This document shows, in pieces, positions 34,783 through 44,217 of a stretch of DNA of 64,000 nt (positions are counted from its first letter, which is position 1; each line of letters starts with the position of its first letter). The position numbers and the translations under genes were made by a program. The notes beneath the pieces were generated by a model, which saw only the letters and a list, made by a program, of their open reading frames with translations, had not been told where the DNA came from and ran no database searches. The stretch covers positions 33,501 through 97,500 of the forward strand of contig NZ_CP045384.1 in assembly GCF_009363615.1 (NCBI RefSeq), read 5' to 3'. The DNA is from Ruegeria sp. THAF33. Lineage in GTDB: Bacteria > Pseudomonadota > Alphaproteobacteria > Rhodobacterales > Rhodobacteraceae.

Positions 34783-35658
34783 ATGCAGGTTGCCATACAC
34801 GCCGGTGTTGCCTTTTCGGATGAAGGGCTGGTGATGTCCTCGCTTGGCGCGAACAGGAGCGTACTGGCCAAATACCGAACTGCGGTTCTGGGGCCGCGTC
34901 GGTCCCGGCTATTCGTCAAAGTGATGTCTGACTCGATTCTGCAGGGTGTATCTGATGCAGACGCACGGAACAGATTGTCCGAGCTTGTTGCCGGAAACCA
35001 GAATCTGGACCGTGTGGTTGTGTCGAGCGACAAGTTCTTTGGCCCCAGGCGCACCGCGCTGCAAGACGGCCAGATCTATCCGTTTGCAGGGAATAGAACA
35101 GCCCATACGGGCACTCTGCTGGACGGCGTGCAGGTTCAAGTGTTTGCAGGGCTGGTGAACCCCGGGGTTTTTATCCCAAAGATTCTGGCCTCGATCCATG
35201 AAGACCATCGGCGGGACATTCTGGCCAGCACTGATTTAAGCTGCCTCAGCTGGCTTGGCATGATCGAAGACCTGCGGGATCTTGCGCCTCAGGTTCAGCT
35301 CACCTTGTGGGAACACGAGAACTCCCCGCTTATCTGGGGCGATATCATCCGCGCCATAGCGGGACTGCCTGATGAGGCTGTGCTTCATGAAGAGTTTGCA
35401 TTCCTGTCCTCCCTTTTGACAGAAGCCGGACAACGTCATGTATTGGACATCGTGAGAAAAGGGAACGCCATCGATCACGGCCGCCGACGTGAAGAGATGG
35501 CGAATACTCTGGACGAATACGCCCGGCCGGAGCAAATCGAAGAAGAGCTCGATTTACCGGGCTGGAATTCCGACATAGTTGAAGCGTTCACAGAGCTTTA
35601 CGAACAGGATCTGGCCACGATCCGGTCCATGCCTGACGTTCGTTTTTTGCAAATCTGA
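34783..35658 (+). CDS. Conserved Rhodobacteraceae-type protein of unknown function
   Basis: I do not recognise a characterised family. The 291-residue protein, starting at ATG 34783 after AAAGGA, begins QVAIHAGVAFSDEGLVMSSL and contains NPGVFIPKILASI, SSTDLSCLSWLGM-like ASTDLSCLSWLGMIEDLRDL and LPGWNSDIVEAFTELYEQDL. I have seen similar proteins in roseobacters, always without function. No signal peptide is evident. The opening (HAG, SDEG) and overall order faintly resemble sulfotransferase-like folds, which is a guess. It begins about 175 bases from tRNA-Thr, on the other strand. Confidence 0.65.
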   Translation: MQVAIHAGVAFSDEGLVMSSLGANRSVLAKYRTAVLGPRRSRLFVKVMSDSILQGVSDADARNRLSELVAGNQNLDRVVVSSDKFFGPRRTALQDGQIYPFAGNRTAHTGTLLDGVQVQVFAGLVNPGVFIPKILASIHEDHRRDILASTDLSCLSWLGMIEDLRDLAPQVQLTLWEHENSPLIWGDIIRAIAGLPDEAVLHEEFAFLSSLLTEAGQRHVLDIVRKGNAIDHGRRREEMANTLDEYARPEQIEEELDLPGWNSDIVEAFTELYEQDLATIRSMPDVRFLQI

Positions 35659-35769
35659 TCGGTTTGCGCAGTGCCGTTGGATTGGGTGCACAAATGGCGC
35701 GAAGGGAGCTTTTTTCACGAATCCAGCGTGATAGCAGGAACGCATGGGTATTTGGGGCCCTGCCGAATA

Positions 35770-36489
35770 TCAGGCAACTAAGTAATCTCGCAATATCCCG
35801 TTGAACAGTTCAGCTTTTTCCAGATGCGTCGCATGTGCAGAGTTTGGTATCACCGCTAGGTTTGCATTCGGGATGGATTGCCACAGCTGTTCCGTCTGAC
35901 TCCATGGGTAGGTGCGATCACGATCCCCCCAGATAATCAGCGTCTTGGTCCTGATTGCCGGCAGGTTTTCAGCACCGCTCCACGAATGCATCGCATCCAA
36001 ACCTGACAGCATGGCCTTCAGGTTGCTTTTCTGGGCTATCGTGGCGCAAAGCTCGTATTCCAAGGCATTTTCGCGTTCGAGAAACCAGGTTGCCGCAATC
36101 CGCCGCGCCGTCACTTTCGGCCCGTCTGCACAGGCACGGGTTTTCGAGGTGTCGATGGTCTCAAACCGCCCGGGCAGCACACCTTCGGACCCGGTGCCAT
36201 AAAGAACCAAACGGTCAACACGCTCGGGCGCACGGGCAACCATTTCCTGCACGACCATTCCACCCATCGAGTGACCAACCAGGTGGAATGTCTCGATGTC
36301 GCGCGCCTTCAGCTCATTCAGCGCCCAGTCCGCGAATCCCGAGATGCTGCAAAACGCGTCACGTTGCGCATTTTCGCCAAAACCCGGCAGATCCAGCGTG
36401 ATGACATCGTAACCTTGCAAAGCCTCGACCTGCCGCTGCCATTGCCGACTGCCGCCCAGGAACCCGTGAACAAACACGATGGGTGTCAT
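35770..36489 (-). CDS. Alpha/beta hydrolase
   Basis: The 239-residue protein is an alpha/beta hydrolase: HG oxyanion region VFVHGFLGGSRQW near residue 8, nucleophile elbow GHSMGG near 73, acid D in LIIWGDRDRTYPW near 191, and the histidine in IPNSAHATHLEK near 222. It probably cleaves an ester or thioester in the cytoplasm. It overlaps the end of the transporter permease gene by 4 bases and is last in that operon, so its substrate may be related to the imported compound. Confidence 0.85.
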   Translation of the reverse strand: MTPIVFVHGFLGGSRQWQRQVEALQGYDVITLDLPGFGENAQRDAFCSISGFADWALNELKARDIETFHLVGHSMGGMVVQEMVARAPERVDRLVLYGTGSEGVLPGRFETIDTSKTRACADGPKVTARRIAATWFLERENALEYELCATIAQKSNLKAMLSGLDAMHSWSGAENLPAIRTKTLIIWGDRDRTYPWSQTEQLWQSIPNANLAVIPNSAHATHLEKAELFNGILRDYLVA

Positions 36490-38027
36490 TTCCGGCCGCC
36501 CTGCACAATCCGATCGAGGATCATGGCACAGAACAGGATTGAGAACCCCGCAAGAATACCCTGGCCCACATTCGCGTATTGCAACGCTTCAAGAACATCC
36601 TCGCCCAGCCCTTTGGCACCGATCAGAGACGCAACAACAACCATTGCCAGTGACAACATGATTGTCTGATTGATCCCCGCCCGGATCGACGGGCTTGCCA
36701 GCGGCAAGTCGACTTTGGTGAGCAGGTACCATTTGTTGGCGCCGAAACTGATCGCCGCCTCGCGTACGCTTTCGGGCACGCCACGCAAGCCCAGGACGGT
36801 CAGGCGCACCACTGGCGTACCACCGAAAATCATCGTGACCACAACCGCCGCCGGCTTGCCGACACCAAAAAACGCGATCACGGGGACCATGAAAACAAAG
36901 GCGGGCATGGTTTGCATGAAATCCATGATCGGCTGGATGAAAGCGTAGAACCGAGGGCGACGCGCCGCGAACATGCCCAGTGGAATTCCGATGACAATCG
37001 ACAGGCATGCCGCTGTCCCCAACAAGGCCAGCGTGGTCATTGCGCCCTCCCAAAAGCCCAACAGCCCCATATAGGCCAGAAACGCGCCCGAATAGATTGC
37101 CGTGCTGACGCCCGCAGTCAGCCATGTCAGCAGAATGATGAGACTGGCGATCACGATCCATGGCGTCTGCACCAAGATGACCTCAAGCGCGTCCAGCAGG
37201 GTGCGGATACCGAATGTCAGCCCGTCAAAGAACGCTTCGCTGTTGCGCACGCACCAGGCGATGAAGTCTTCCACCCAGGTGATGCTGGTCAGGCGGATAT
37301 TGGGGTCTGTCGGGAAATGGCTGAGCAACGAGAAACGCCCCGGAAAGCTGTAATGCATCATCGCCGCAGCAACGATCAGCGCCATGAAGATCGCGCTGAA
37401 CACGATCTGCGATACCGGCATTGCTGATCGGATTGAACGATCTGACAGCCATTCCGAGAAACGCGCCTCGAGCGCCCAGTTTGCCACCTGAGACTGAACA
37501 AGCTTGACAATGATCAGAATGATCAGGCCGGTCAGAACGATGTAAGGCCCTTCAGCAGCCATTGCTTCGGCTTCGGCGCGGATGCCGCCTATGTTTTCCT
37601 CGAGCGAGTCCACCGTTCGCTGATAGACGTCGATCTTGTCCGAGTTGTTTTCGATGGCAGCGGCCAACTGCTGACGGCGCAGCTCAAGCGTCCCTTCAAT
37701 TGACGCGATGCGTTCCATTGCCTCGGCCGCCAGGTCGCCGAACATCCCGCGCGCGATCTGCACATAGGCTATTGTTTCGAGGATCAGAAATGGCAACGCC
37801 CATGACCACAAGCCCCGTGCACCGAACCAGACCGGGCCAAACAACCCGGCCATCAGATTGAAAGTCGGCGTAAATCGGGACGACGCGCCGATCTTGTCGA
37901 AGTTGCGGATGTAATAGTCGGGGCTGGTGCGAACGAAGGCACGGATGTTTTCGCGCCGTTCTTCGGCATATGCCTGGGCTGCTTCGCTCTCGGTATCTTC
38001 CAGCGGGTTCACATCTGAAGAACTCAT
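36486..38027 (-). CDS. ABC transporter permease, glycine betaine/proline (ProW) type
   Basis: The 513-residue permease has a long N-terminal region with its own hydrophobic segments and a coiled coil (ELRRQQLAAAIENNSDK), then the QAT-type permease domain with GIPLGMFAARRPR, MQTMPAFVFMVPVIAFFGVG and REAAISFGANKWYLLTKVDLP (the EAA loop). It would form the membrane channel of a betaine-, proline- or other quaternary-amine importer. Overlaps of 4 bases with the ATPase gene upstream (ATGA) and with the hydrolase downstream show a single operon. Confidence 0.88.
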   Translation of the reverse strand: MSSSDVNPLEDTESEAAQAYAEERRENIRAFVRTSPDYYIRNFDKIGASSRFTPTFNLMAGLFGPVWFGARGLWSWALPFLILETIAYVQIARGMFGDLAAEAMERIASIEGTLELRRQQLAAAIENNSDKIDVYQRTVDSLEENIGGIRAEAEAMAAEGPYIVLTGLIILIIVKLVQSQVANWALEARFSEWLSDRSIRSAMPVSQIVFSAIFMALIVAAAMMHYSFPGRFSLLSHFPTDPNIRLTSITWVEDFIAWCVRNSEAFFDGLTFGIRTLLDALEVILVQTPWIVIASLIILLTWLTAGVSTAIYSGAFLAYMGLLGFWEGAMTTLALLGTAACLSIVIGIPLGMFAARRPRFYAFIQPIMDFMQTMPAFVFMVPVIAFFGVGKPAAVVVTMIFGGTPVVRLTVLGLRGVPESVREAAISFGANKWYLLTKVDLPLASPSIRAGINQTIMLSLAMVVVASLIGAKGLGEDVLEALQYANVGQGILAGFSILFCAMILDRIVQGGRK

Positions 38028-39079
38028 GACACTTCGGTTCCTTCGATCACGGTGCGCAACAGATCGGCACGGGTTATGACGCCAACATCCACGCCGCCGT
38101 CCTCCACAAGGATCGCGCTGTCGGTGTCGATTGCCAGATTGATCAGCGTGCTCAGGTTTTCGCCTTCATTCACACGCGGGGCGTCCGAGGGCAGAGGGCC
38201 ATGGGTCGCGACATGTTCCGGTATGGGCCGCATGACGGCGTGGGCACGCACCACCTTGAGCCTTGAGATACCCGCCACGAAATCGGCGACATAGTCATCG
38301 GCGGGGTTCATTACGATGTCTTCGGCCGTTCCGATCTGCACCACCTTGCCGTCGCGCATGATCGCGATCCGGTTCCCGATGCGGACGGCTTCATCCAAAT
38401 CATGGGTGATGAAGATCGTCGTCTTTTTCAGGATTTTGCTCAGTCGAATGAACTCATCCTGCAATTGCCGCCGGATCAACGGGTCCAACGCCGAGAACGG
38501 TTCGTCCATCAACAACACATCCGGGTTCGCTGCCAGTGCCCGGGCAAGGCCCACACGTTGCTGCATACCCCCGGACAGCTCGTGTGCGAATTTCGATCCC
38601 CAGGCTCCGAGTTCGACGATATCCAGAATAGCAGCGGCCTGACGCATGCGTTCATTCTTGCTGACCTGCCGGATCTCCAGCGGCATTGCGACATTGTCCA
38701 GCACAGACCGATGCGGCATCAGCGCAAAGTTCTGAAAGACCATGCCAATCTTGTTGTTGCGAAACTGCTGAAGCTCTTTCGGGCCCAGGGCCATCACGTC
38801 AGTGCCTTCGATTTCGATCTTGCCTGCGGTGGGTTCCAACAGCCGGTTGAAATGGCGAACCAGAGTGGACTTCCCGCTGCCTGACAGGCCCATGATGCAG
38901 AATATCTCGCCCCGATTGACCGAAAGACTGACATCCGCGACGCCCACAACGCAGTTGTATTCCGCCAGCACCTGGGCTTTGTCCAATCCACGGTCGCGGA
39001 TTGCCTGCAGCGCCACCTCGGGCCTGCCCCCGAAAATCTTCCAGACATTCGAGATTTCAATAACGGTATCGTCGCTCAT
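38024..39079 (-). CDS. ABC transporter ATPase, ProV type
   Basis: The 351-residue ATPase has Walker A GLSGSGKST near residue 60, Q-loop MVFQNFALMPHRSV, signature LSGGMQQRVGLARAL near 165, Walker B LLMDEPFSALDP near 185 and the switch histidine in FITHDLDEAVRIG. The C-terminal 90 residues look like the regulatory CBS-type domain of ProV. I chose the ATG at 39079, with GGGGGAC just upstream; the ORF extension to 39262 covers the end of the binding-protein gene and is not real. It overlaps the permease gene. Confidence 0.9.
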   Translation of the reverse strand: MSDDTVIEISNVWKIFGGRPEVALQAIRDRGLDKAQVLAEYNCVVGVADVSLSVNRGEIFCIMGLSGSGKSTLVRHFNRLLEPTAGKIEIEGTDVMALGPKELQQFRNNKIGMVFQNFALMPHRSVLDNVAMPLEIRQVSKNERMRQAAAILDIVELGAWGSKFAHELSGGMQQRVGLARALAANPDVLLMDEPFSALDPLIRRQLQDEFIRLSKILKKTTIFITHDLDEAVRIGNRIAIMRDGKVVQIGTAEDIVMNPADDYVADFVAGISRLKVVRAHAVMRPIPEHVATHGPLPSDAPRVNEGENLSTLINLAIDTDSAILVEDGGVDVGVITRADLLRTVIEGTEVS

Positions 39080-39146
39080 AAGTCCCCCAGAGGTCTGCTT
39101 TTGGGTGGCGCCAACAGATGCCGCCACCCTGTTTCTGGAAGCTCGA

Positions 39147-40112
39147 TCAGAGGCCCAGCCAAGCGTCGACACGATCCGGGTTCGCCTCGACCCACTCGCG
39201 TGCAACCTCTGCCGGATCACGGCCCTTGCCGCTGATCTCATAGGCGAACCCGCTGACATCATCCGCCGTCAATGCGAAATTCGCCAAGAAATCGGCAATC
39301 GCCGGAGAACGCTCTGGCAGCGTGTTGGACCACGCAATCTGCACGTTCTTGAGGGCGTCCTTGGTCGCGACATTGGATTTGTTGTACCAGTCCGGGTCAT
39401 CAGACGGTTGGACCATCACGTATTTTGCCGGGTCGAATTGTGGCTCGGTCAACATCTGGACGTCGAACATGTACCAGACGGCATGCGGCTTGTAGCAATA
39501 AAAGGCGTAGCCTTCGCCCTTGGCGATGCTGTCCTTGATCCGCGCGGTTTTAACGCTTTCCTCGGCGCGTATCGGCTCAATGAAATCAAGCAGGCCATAG
39601 TCGCGGGTTTTGACTTCGTTCACGTTGGCCGAAGCCCAACCCGGCGCGCCAATCCACATTTCACCTTTGCCATTGCCGTCACTGTCCATCAATGCGGCCA
39701 CATCCGGGCGGCCCAGATCGGCGATGTCGGTGATGTTGTTGGCCTCACCAAAGTCTTTGCTGACGCAGAAACCCTGATTGCCCTCGTAGGGGTTCGATGA
39801 CAGGGTGACGGTGCCCGCTTCGTCCACATATTTCTTGGTGAAGCTTTCCTGGTTTGGCAGCCAAACGTCGGGATGAACGTCGATATCGCCCTTGCCCTGA
39901 TCCATCGCCTGAAAGATCGTGGCGTTGTTGCCGGGCACATATTCCACTTTGCCCCCGATGCGCATTTCCACGACCGCGCCCAGCACATGGGCAATCGCTT
40001 GGGCGCCGGTCCAGGATGGCACGCCGATTTTCACCTCTTCGGCTGCGAATGCCGGCACAGCGCAGACGCTGAGCGCAGCAGCCATCCCCAGCTTTTTCAG
40101 ATTTGTTCTCAT
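39147..40112 (-). CDS. ABC transporter substrate-binding protein, ProX/OpuAC type
   Basis: The 321-residue protein has a signal peptide (MRTNLKKLGMAAALSVCAV ... FAA), then the OpuAC-type binding fold: VGVPSWTGAQAIA-like KIGVPSWTGAQAIAHVLG, GDIDVHPDVWLPNQESF, and GYAFYCYKPHAVWYMF, with several tryptophans that may form the aromatic cage for a quaternary or methylated amine. Glycine betaine, proline betaine, choline, TMAO or DMSP-like ligands are all possible. It is first in the leftward ABC operon, 67 bases before the ATPase, and is divergent from a LysR gene. Confidence 0.88.
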   Translation of the reverse strand: MRTNLKKLGMAAALSVCAVPAFAAEEVKIGVPSWTGAQAIAHVLGAVVEMRIGGKVEYVPGNNATIFQAMDQGKGDIDVHPDVWLPNQESFTKKYVDEAGTVTLSSNPYEGNQGFCVSKDFGEANNITDIADLGRPDVAALMDSDGNGKGEMWIGAPGWASANVNEVKTRDYGLLDFIEPIRAEESVKTARIKDSIAKGEGYAFYCYKPHAVWYMFDVQMLTEPQFDPAKYVMVQPSDDPDWYNKSNVATKDALKNVQIAWSNTLPERSPAIADFLANFALTADDVSGFAYEISGKGRDPAEVAREWVEANPDRVDAWLGL

Positions 40113-40381
40113 GGTCTTCTCCTCTGTTGAAATGCGCCGTGGTTCGGCGTCGTTTTTTTCCGTCGTTCGATTTTCCTATCGCGCAATAGGGGGGCGCCAA
40201 CTTGCCTTTGGCGACACATTCGGACGGAAGGCTGAAACAAGACCAACCGCCAGACCCTGCCCGGAAGTCTAGAACAGGAGCTTTTCTGAGAGCCAATTCG
40301 AACATTTCATCAAACTATTCTGTTTCTGCATAGTTTTCTGTATCGTTGCTGAAGATGCTCTTTCACAAGCGGGGATACGCA

Positions 40382-41266
40382 TTGGATCTGAATTGGCTAC
40401 GCGATTTCGAATGCCTCGCCCGGACCTTGAACTTCACCCGTGCGTCTGATGAATGTAACATCACGCAATCCGCTTTCAGCCGCAGAATCAAAGCCTTGGA
40501 AAGCTGGGTGGGGCTGCCTTTGGTCAATCGGGCAACCTATCCGGTTCAATTGACCGAGGCCGGCAAACAATTCCTGCCTGTTGCCCAGGCGGCAATTTCA
40601 CAGCTGTCTGAATCCCGCCAATCCCTGCGGGACGCCGACCGGGGCGACAGTCGGTTCATCCGGTTTTCGGTTCTGCACACCATTGCGGTTAATTTTTTGG
40701 CAACCCGCATAGAAGAGTTGCAGAAACAGATCCCCGATTTGCGCACGCGCGTCCTGTCCGATTCTCTGAGCACCTGTTGTGATCTTTTGGTCGAAGGCGC
40801 GGTGGATATCCTGCTGTGCTACTATCACCATACTGTCTCGCCCATGATCGACGAAACCGCGTTCGAGCGTAAGGATCTGTTGAAGGATCGGCTGATACCG
40901 GTGGCTGCCGCACAGCCGGTGCGGACACTGGGTTGGGATTTGTCCCGGCAGGATGGTCCACCGATCCCCTATCTGTCCTATGACCGATCGTCCTTCTTGG
41001 GCATGGTCGTTGAAAACACCGTTGACCGGAAACCCCAGAATACCGAAACGATATATGTCGATAGCCTCGTCGAAACGATCAAGCGAAGATTGATGACCGG
41101 CAGCGGATTTGCCTGGATGCCCGAAACGTCGATCTCCGCGGAGCTGGATCAGGGGTTGCTGGTGCCGATCGGTGACGATGCATGGTGTGCAACATTGACG
41201 ATTTCAGCCTTTTCCAATCCGGCCAGTTTGGATCAGATCGCGCACCAGCTTTGGCAGCGTTTGTGA
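40382..41266 (+). CDS. LysR family transcriptional regulator
   Basis: The 294-residue protein has the LysR winged helix-turn-helix at the N terminus (LNWLRDFECLARTLNFTRA, QSAFSRRIKALESWVGLPLV) and a periplasmic-binding-like effector domain. I chose the TTG at 40382 because GGGGA lies 6 bases upstream and it starts the domain; ATG at 40355 and TTG at 40346 are alternatives. It is divergent from the ABC transporter, so it most likely controls that operon in response to the imported compound. Confidence 0.8.
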   Translation: MDLNWLRDFECLARTLNFTRASDECNITQSAFSRRIKALESWVGLPLVNRATYPVQLTEAGKQFLPVAQAAISQLSESRQSLRDADRGDSRFIRFSVLHTIAVNFLATRIEELQKQIPDLRTRVLSDSLSTCCDLLVEGAVDILLCYYHHTVSPMIDETAFERKDLLKDRLIPVAAAQPVRTLGWDLSRQDGPPIPYLSYDRSSFLGMVVENTVDRKPQNTETIYVDSLVETIKRRLMTGSGFAWMPETSISAELDQGLLVPIGDDAWCATLTISAFSNPASLDQIAHQLWQRL

Positions 41267-41319
41267 CCGGACGGATTCGTTTTGACGCACCACCCGGCCG
41301 TTGAACGGAAAATGCGCCT

Positions 41320-42027
41320 TTACCTTGTATGCCGGCCCGTCTGAGAAAAATTGACGATCGCGCGGACCAGCAGATCGATCGTATCCACTGCATTGGCGTC
41401 ATCCGCGACGCTGTCGGCAATGAGGGAGAATTCAGAGCAAGCGACAAACTGCAAGTCCGCCCCCGCCTTGACCAAGGCCCTTGAGGATGCTCGCAGCGTT
41501 TCGCGTGCCTTCTCGCTTTGACCGTTGACCTTGATCGCGCGGATCGCCGCCAGCATCGCGTCGTCATCCGTTGGCCAAACGGTTGACAGCCCGTGCGCGT
41601 GCAGGGCTGTTTCGAAAAGACAAATACGGCGCACCGCCGGAGAAGCGAGCACACCAACGCACCCACCCTTCCCGAGCGTCCCGACGGCGTGATCCGCGGC
41701 CAGTTCAACCATGTTCAACAGCGGAACGGTCACGGCATCGGTGATCGCCTTGGCATAGTGATGCGCCGTGTTGCAGGGAATTGCCAGCGCCACGGCGCCG
41801 GCATCCTGAAGACGTCGCGCCATCGCCGCCAGTGTCGGCCCCGGATCTTCGCCCGCCCCGTCGATCAGATGCGCGATCCGTGACGGGACCTGAGTGTTCA
41901 TGTCGATCAAAAGCGGAATGTGGTCCCGGTCGTCGCTCACCGGCATAGCCTCGACCAGCTTGCGCTGGAGGAGGATCGTTGCCTCAGGGCCCATGCCGCC
42001 AAGAATGCCGATGGGGTGCTGCGTCAT
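41320..42027 (-). CDS. Aspartate/glutamate racemase family protein
   Basis: The 235-residue protein has the racemase motifs GILGGMGPEAT near residue 8, the first catalytic cysteine in IPCNTAHH near 84 and the second in VACSEFSLI near 196, where CTE is more common. It would invert an amino or other acid without PLP. Its ATG is 3 bases after the stop of the CuyA-like gene on the same strand, so the two form an operon. A D/L-cysteate or aspartate substrate is conceivable given this pairing, but this is inference. Confidence 0.82.
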   Translation of the reverse strand: MTQHPIGILGGMGPEATILLQRKLVEAMPVSDDRDHIPLLIDMNTQVPSRIAHLIDGAGEDPGPTLAAMARRLQDAGAVALAIPCNTAHHYAKAITDAVTVPLLNMVELAADHAVGTLGKGGCVGVLASPAVRRICLFETALHAHGLSTVWPTDDDAMLAAIRAIKVNGQSEKARETLRASSRALVKAGADLQFVACSEFSLIADSVADDANAVDTIDLLVRAIVNFSQTGRHTR

Positions 42028-42030
42028 TGC

Positions 42031-43044
42031 TCAGATATTCACCCAGCGGTTTTTGTGATCGAAGGCAAAGTCATACCCCGCCAAAGCCGCCGCGCCGCCC
42101 GTGTGAAGGAAAACGACCCGCTGGTCTTTGAATTCGCCTTTGCGCGCCAGATCGATCAGGCCCGCTGCACCCTTGGCCGAGTAGCAGGGATCCAGAAGGA
42201 TACCTTCCAATTCGGCAAACATCTGGATCGCTTCGATGCCGCTTTCAGTGGGCAGGCCATAGCCTTCGCCGACATAGTCGGTATTGGCCATGACATCTTC
42301 ACGTTTTACCATGCCCGCGCACCCCAGCTTTTCGGCCGTCTCGCAGGCGAGGTCGTACACCATCTGTTCCTGCTTTGGCCGAGGTGCCCTTGTCCCGATG
42401 CCAAGCACCGGCACCTGCGCATTCATGGCGCACATTCCCGTCACCAAACCTGCCTGTGTACCGGACGACCCGGTCGCATGTACCAGCCGGTCAATCCGCA
42501 ATCCGCTGTCATTGGCCTGACCCAACAGTTCAAAGGCCGCGTTTACATAGCCCAGCGCCCCGGTCGGGTTCGAGCCGCCGCCGGGAATGACATAGACATT
42601 GCGGCCTTCTGCCCGTTTCTTCGCGGCAGCCTTTTCCATTTCGCCCGGCATATCGTGACCCCCGGGAAACTTCTGGGTGGTCGCGCCGTGCAAGTGATCC
42701 AGCAGAACATTGCCGTTTGTATTGTAGTTGCCATCTTGATAGCCGGTGCGATCTTCCAGAAGAATATGGCAATCAAGGCCCAGCTTGGCGGCAAACGCTG
42801 CGGTTTGTCGACCGTGGTTGGTTTGAGTGGCACCTTGCGTCATCACCATGTCGGCGCCCTGCGCTTCTGCTTCGGCCATCAGAAATTCCAGCTTGCGGGT
42901 CTTGTTGCCGCCGGTTGACATGCCGGTGCAATCGTCGCGCTTGATCCAGATTTCCACCCCCAGCTCTTTGGAAAGCCGCTTCATCGGTTCAAGCGGTGTC
43001 GGAAGATGGGCGAGGTGAAGGCGGGGAAAGCGCGCAAGATGCAT
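42031..43044 (-). CDS. cuyA: L-cysteate sulfo-lyase / D-cysteine desulfhydrase family PLP enzyme
   Basis: The 337-residue protein is a tryptophan-synthase-beta-fold PLP enzyme of the D-cysteine desulfhydrase group: [20 protein letters not shown] holds the PLP lysine near residue 50, then [34 protein letters not shown] and a late [12 protein letters not shown]. As I remember the marine CuyA (cysteate sulfo-lyase) sequences, the similarity runs from the first residues (MHLARFPR) to the last (NRWV), so release of sulfite and ammonia from L-cysteate is the best call, with D-cysteine desulfhydration as the alternative. I chose the ATG at 43044 after AGGAA. It is divergent from a LysR gene and upstream of the racemase. 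Confidence 0.7.
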   Translation of the reverse strand: MHLARFPRLHLAHLPTPLEPMKRLSKELGVEIWIKRDDCTGMSTGGNKTRKLEFLMAEAEAQGADMVMTQGATQTNHGRQTAAFAAKLGLDCHILLEDRTGYQDGNYNTNGNVLLDHLHGATTQKFPGGHDMPGEMEKAAAKKRAEGRNVYVIPGGGSNPTGALGYVNAAFELLGQANDSGLRIDRLVHATGSSGTQAGLVTGMCAMNAQVPVLGIGTRAPRPKQEQMVYDLACETAEKLGCAGMVKREDVMANTDYVGEGYGLPTESGIEAIQMFAELEGILLDPCYSAKGAAGLIDLARKGEFKDQRVVFLHTGGAAALAGYDFAFDHKNRWVNI

Positions 43045-43123
43045 GTCACAATTCCTAATATTGATTTTCGTCAATTTACGATGTGTTCTGCTGCTCTGCT
43101 AATTCGAAATTCAGTGATTATGT

Positions 43124-43136
43124 TGCAAAAATTGCA
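43124..43136. promoter_or_regulatory. Candidate LysR binding site
   Basis: TGCAA-AAA-TTGCA is a perfect short palindrome in the 122-base region between the divergent CuyA-like gene and the LysR gene at 43167. LysR sites often have a T-N11-A core with dyad symmetry, so it is a plausible binding site, although there are other AT-rich dyads (AATTCGAAATT) nearby. Confidence 0.4.
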
Positions 43137-43166
43137 TATTAGTAAGGCCTGCGCTATCTGGTTCAC

Positions 43167-44090
43167 ATGCGTTTGGAATGGATCGACGACATATTGGCCG
43201 TGCTGGACAGCGGATCGCTGACACGGGCTGCGGAAAAACGGCTGCTGACCCAATCTGCCTTTACCCGTCGGGTGCGGCTCATCGAAGGCAGTATCGGTGC
43301 GACCCTGTTTGATCGTCGCCGCAAACCCGTATCCCTGATGCCGGGCGTTCAGGCGTTGGAACCTGAAATGCGCGAGCTGAGCGCGCGTCTGCACAAACTG
43401 CGTCACAGTTTGAAAACAGAAAGCGATCAGGCCAGCCAGTCTTTGTCGCTCGTGTGCCAGCATGCGTTGACGACAACCGTCTCGCCGAAAGTGGTCCGGA
43501 TGTTGACCGAAAACAGCGATATCTCGGTTCAGGTGCGATCGGGGAACCAGGACGAATGCCTGTTGCAGCTGATCTCGAAAGAAGTCGATTTCGCGATCAT
43601 GTACGCGGCATCGGACGGTGGGGTGCAGAACCTCGAAAGTGCGTTTCAGGCGAAGACGCTTGGTGCCGACACATTGATCCCGGTATGCGCACCTGCAATG
43701 CGCGGGGAATTGGATGGCAAGACCATTCCTGCGATTGTCTACCCGCCTGATGTCTTTCTTGGCCAGGTATTTTCCCGATTGATTGCACCGCGGTTGCCCG
43801 ACGAAACCAGCCTCGTGGCCAAGGCCGAGACGGCCCTGACGCTGGCGATGCTGCATTATGCCGTGAATGAAATCGGCGTTGCCTGGTTGCCCTATTCTTT
43901 GGTTGCCACGCCGCTTGCTCAGGGACAGCTTGTAAGCGTTGAAGACGCCCTGCCTGCGCAGGCGCTGACAATAAGAATGGTCCGTTTGGCCGAAGCGAAG
44001 CCAGAGTTCAGTGAACAGATTTGGCAACGTCTTGCCGGGCAATCGCAAAGCTTTTGGTTGTCGCAGGATCAAAACGACGAGGCGACCTGA
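43167..44090 (+). CDS. LysR family transcriptional regulator
   Basis: The 307-residue protein has a LysR DNA-binding domain (LEWIDDILAVLDSGSLTRAAE, LLTQSAFTRRVRLIEGSIGA) followed by a substrate-sensing domain. It is divergent from the CuyA-like/racemase pair, so it probably regulates sulfonate or amino-acid catabolism there. The ATG at 43167 follows a weak ribosome binding site. Downstream, a serine hydrolase gene starts 127 bases later in the same direction. Confidence 0.83.
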   Translation: MRLEWIDDILAVLDSGSLTRAAEKRLLTQSAFTRRVRLIEGSIGATLFDRRRKPVSLMPGVQALEPEMRELSARLHKLRHSLKTESDQASQSLSLVCQHALTTTVSPKVVRMLTENSDISVQVRSGNQDECLLQLISKEVDFAIMYAASDGGVQNLESAFQAKTLGADTLIPVCAPAMRGELDGKTIPAIVYPPDVFLGQVFSRLIAPRLPDETSLVAKAETALTLAMLHYAVNEIGVAWLPYSLVATPLAQGQLVSVEDALPAQALTIRMVRLAEAKPEFSEQIWQRLAGQSQSFWLSQDQNDEAT

Positions 44091-44217
44091 GCCGTTCACC
44101 GAGAAAGGTGCCGGGCCTGCCGATCAGCATCGGAAGAATACGCAACGGAATAGTGGCAAAACCGAGCTGGATGTATCTAACCTGTGCTGAAATGACAGCA
44201 ACAGGGCAGGTCAGCGG

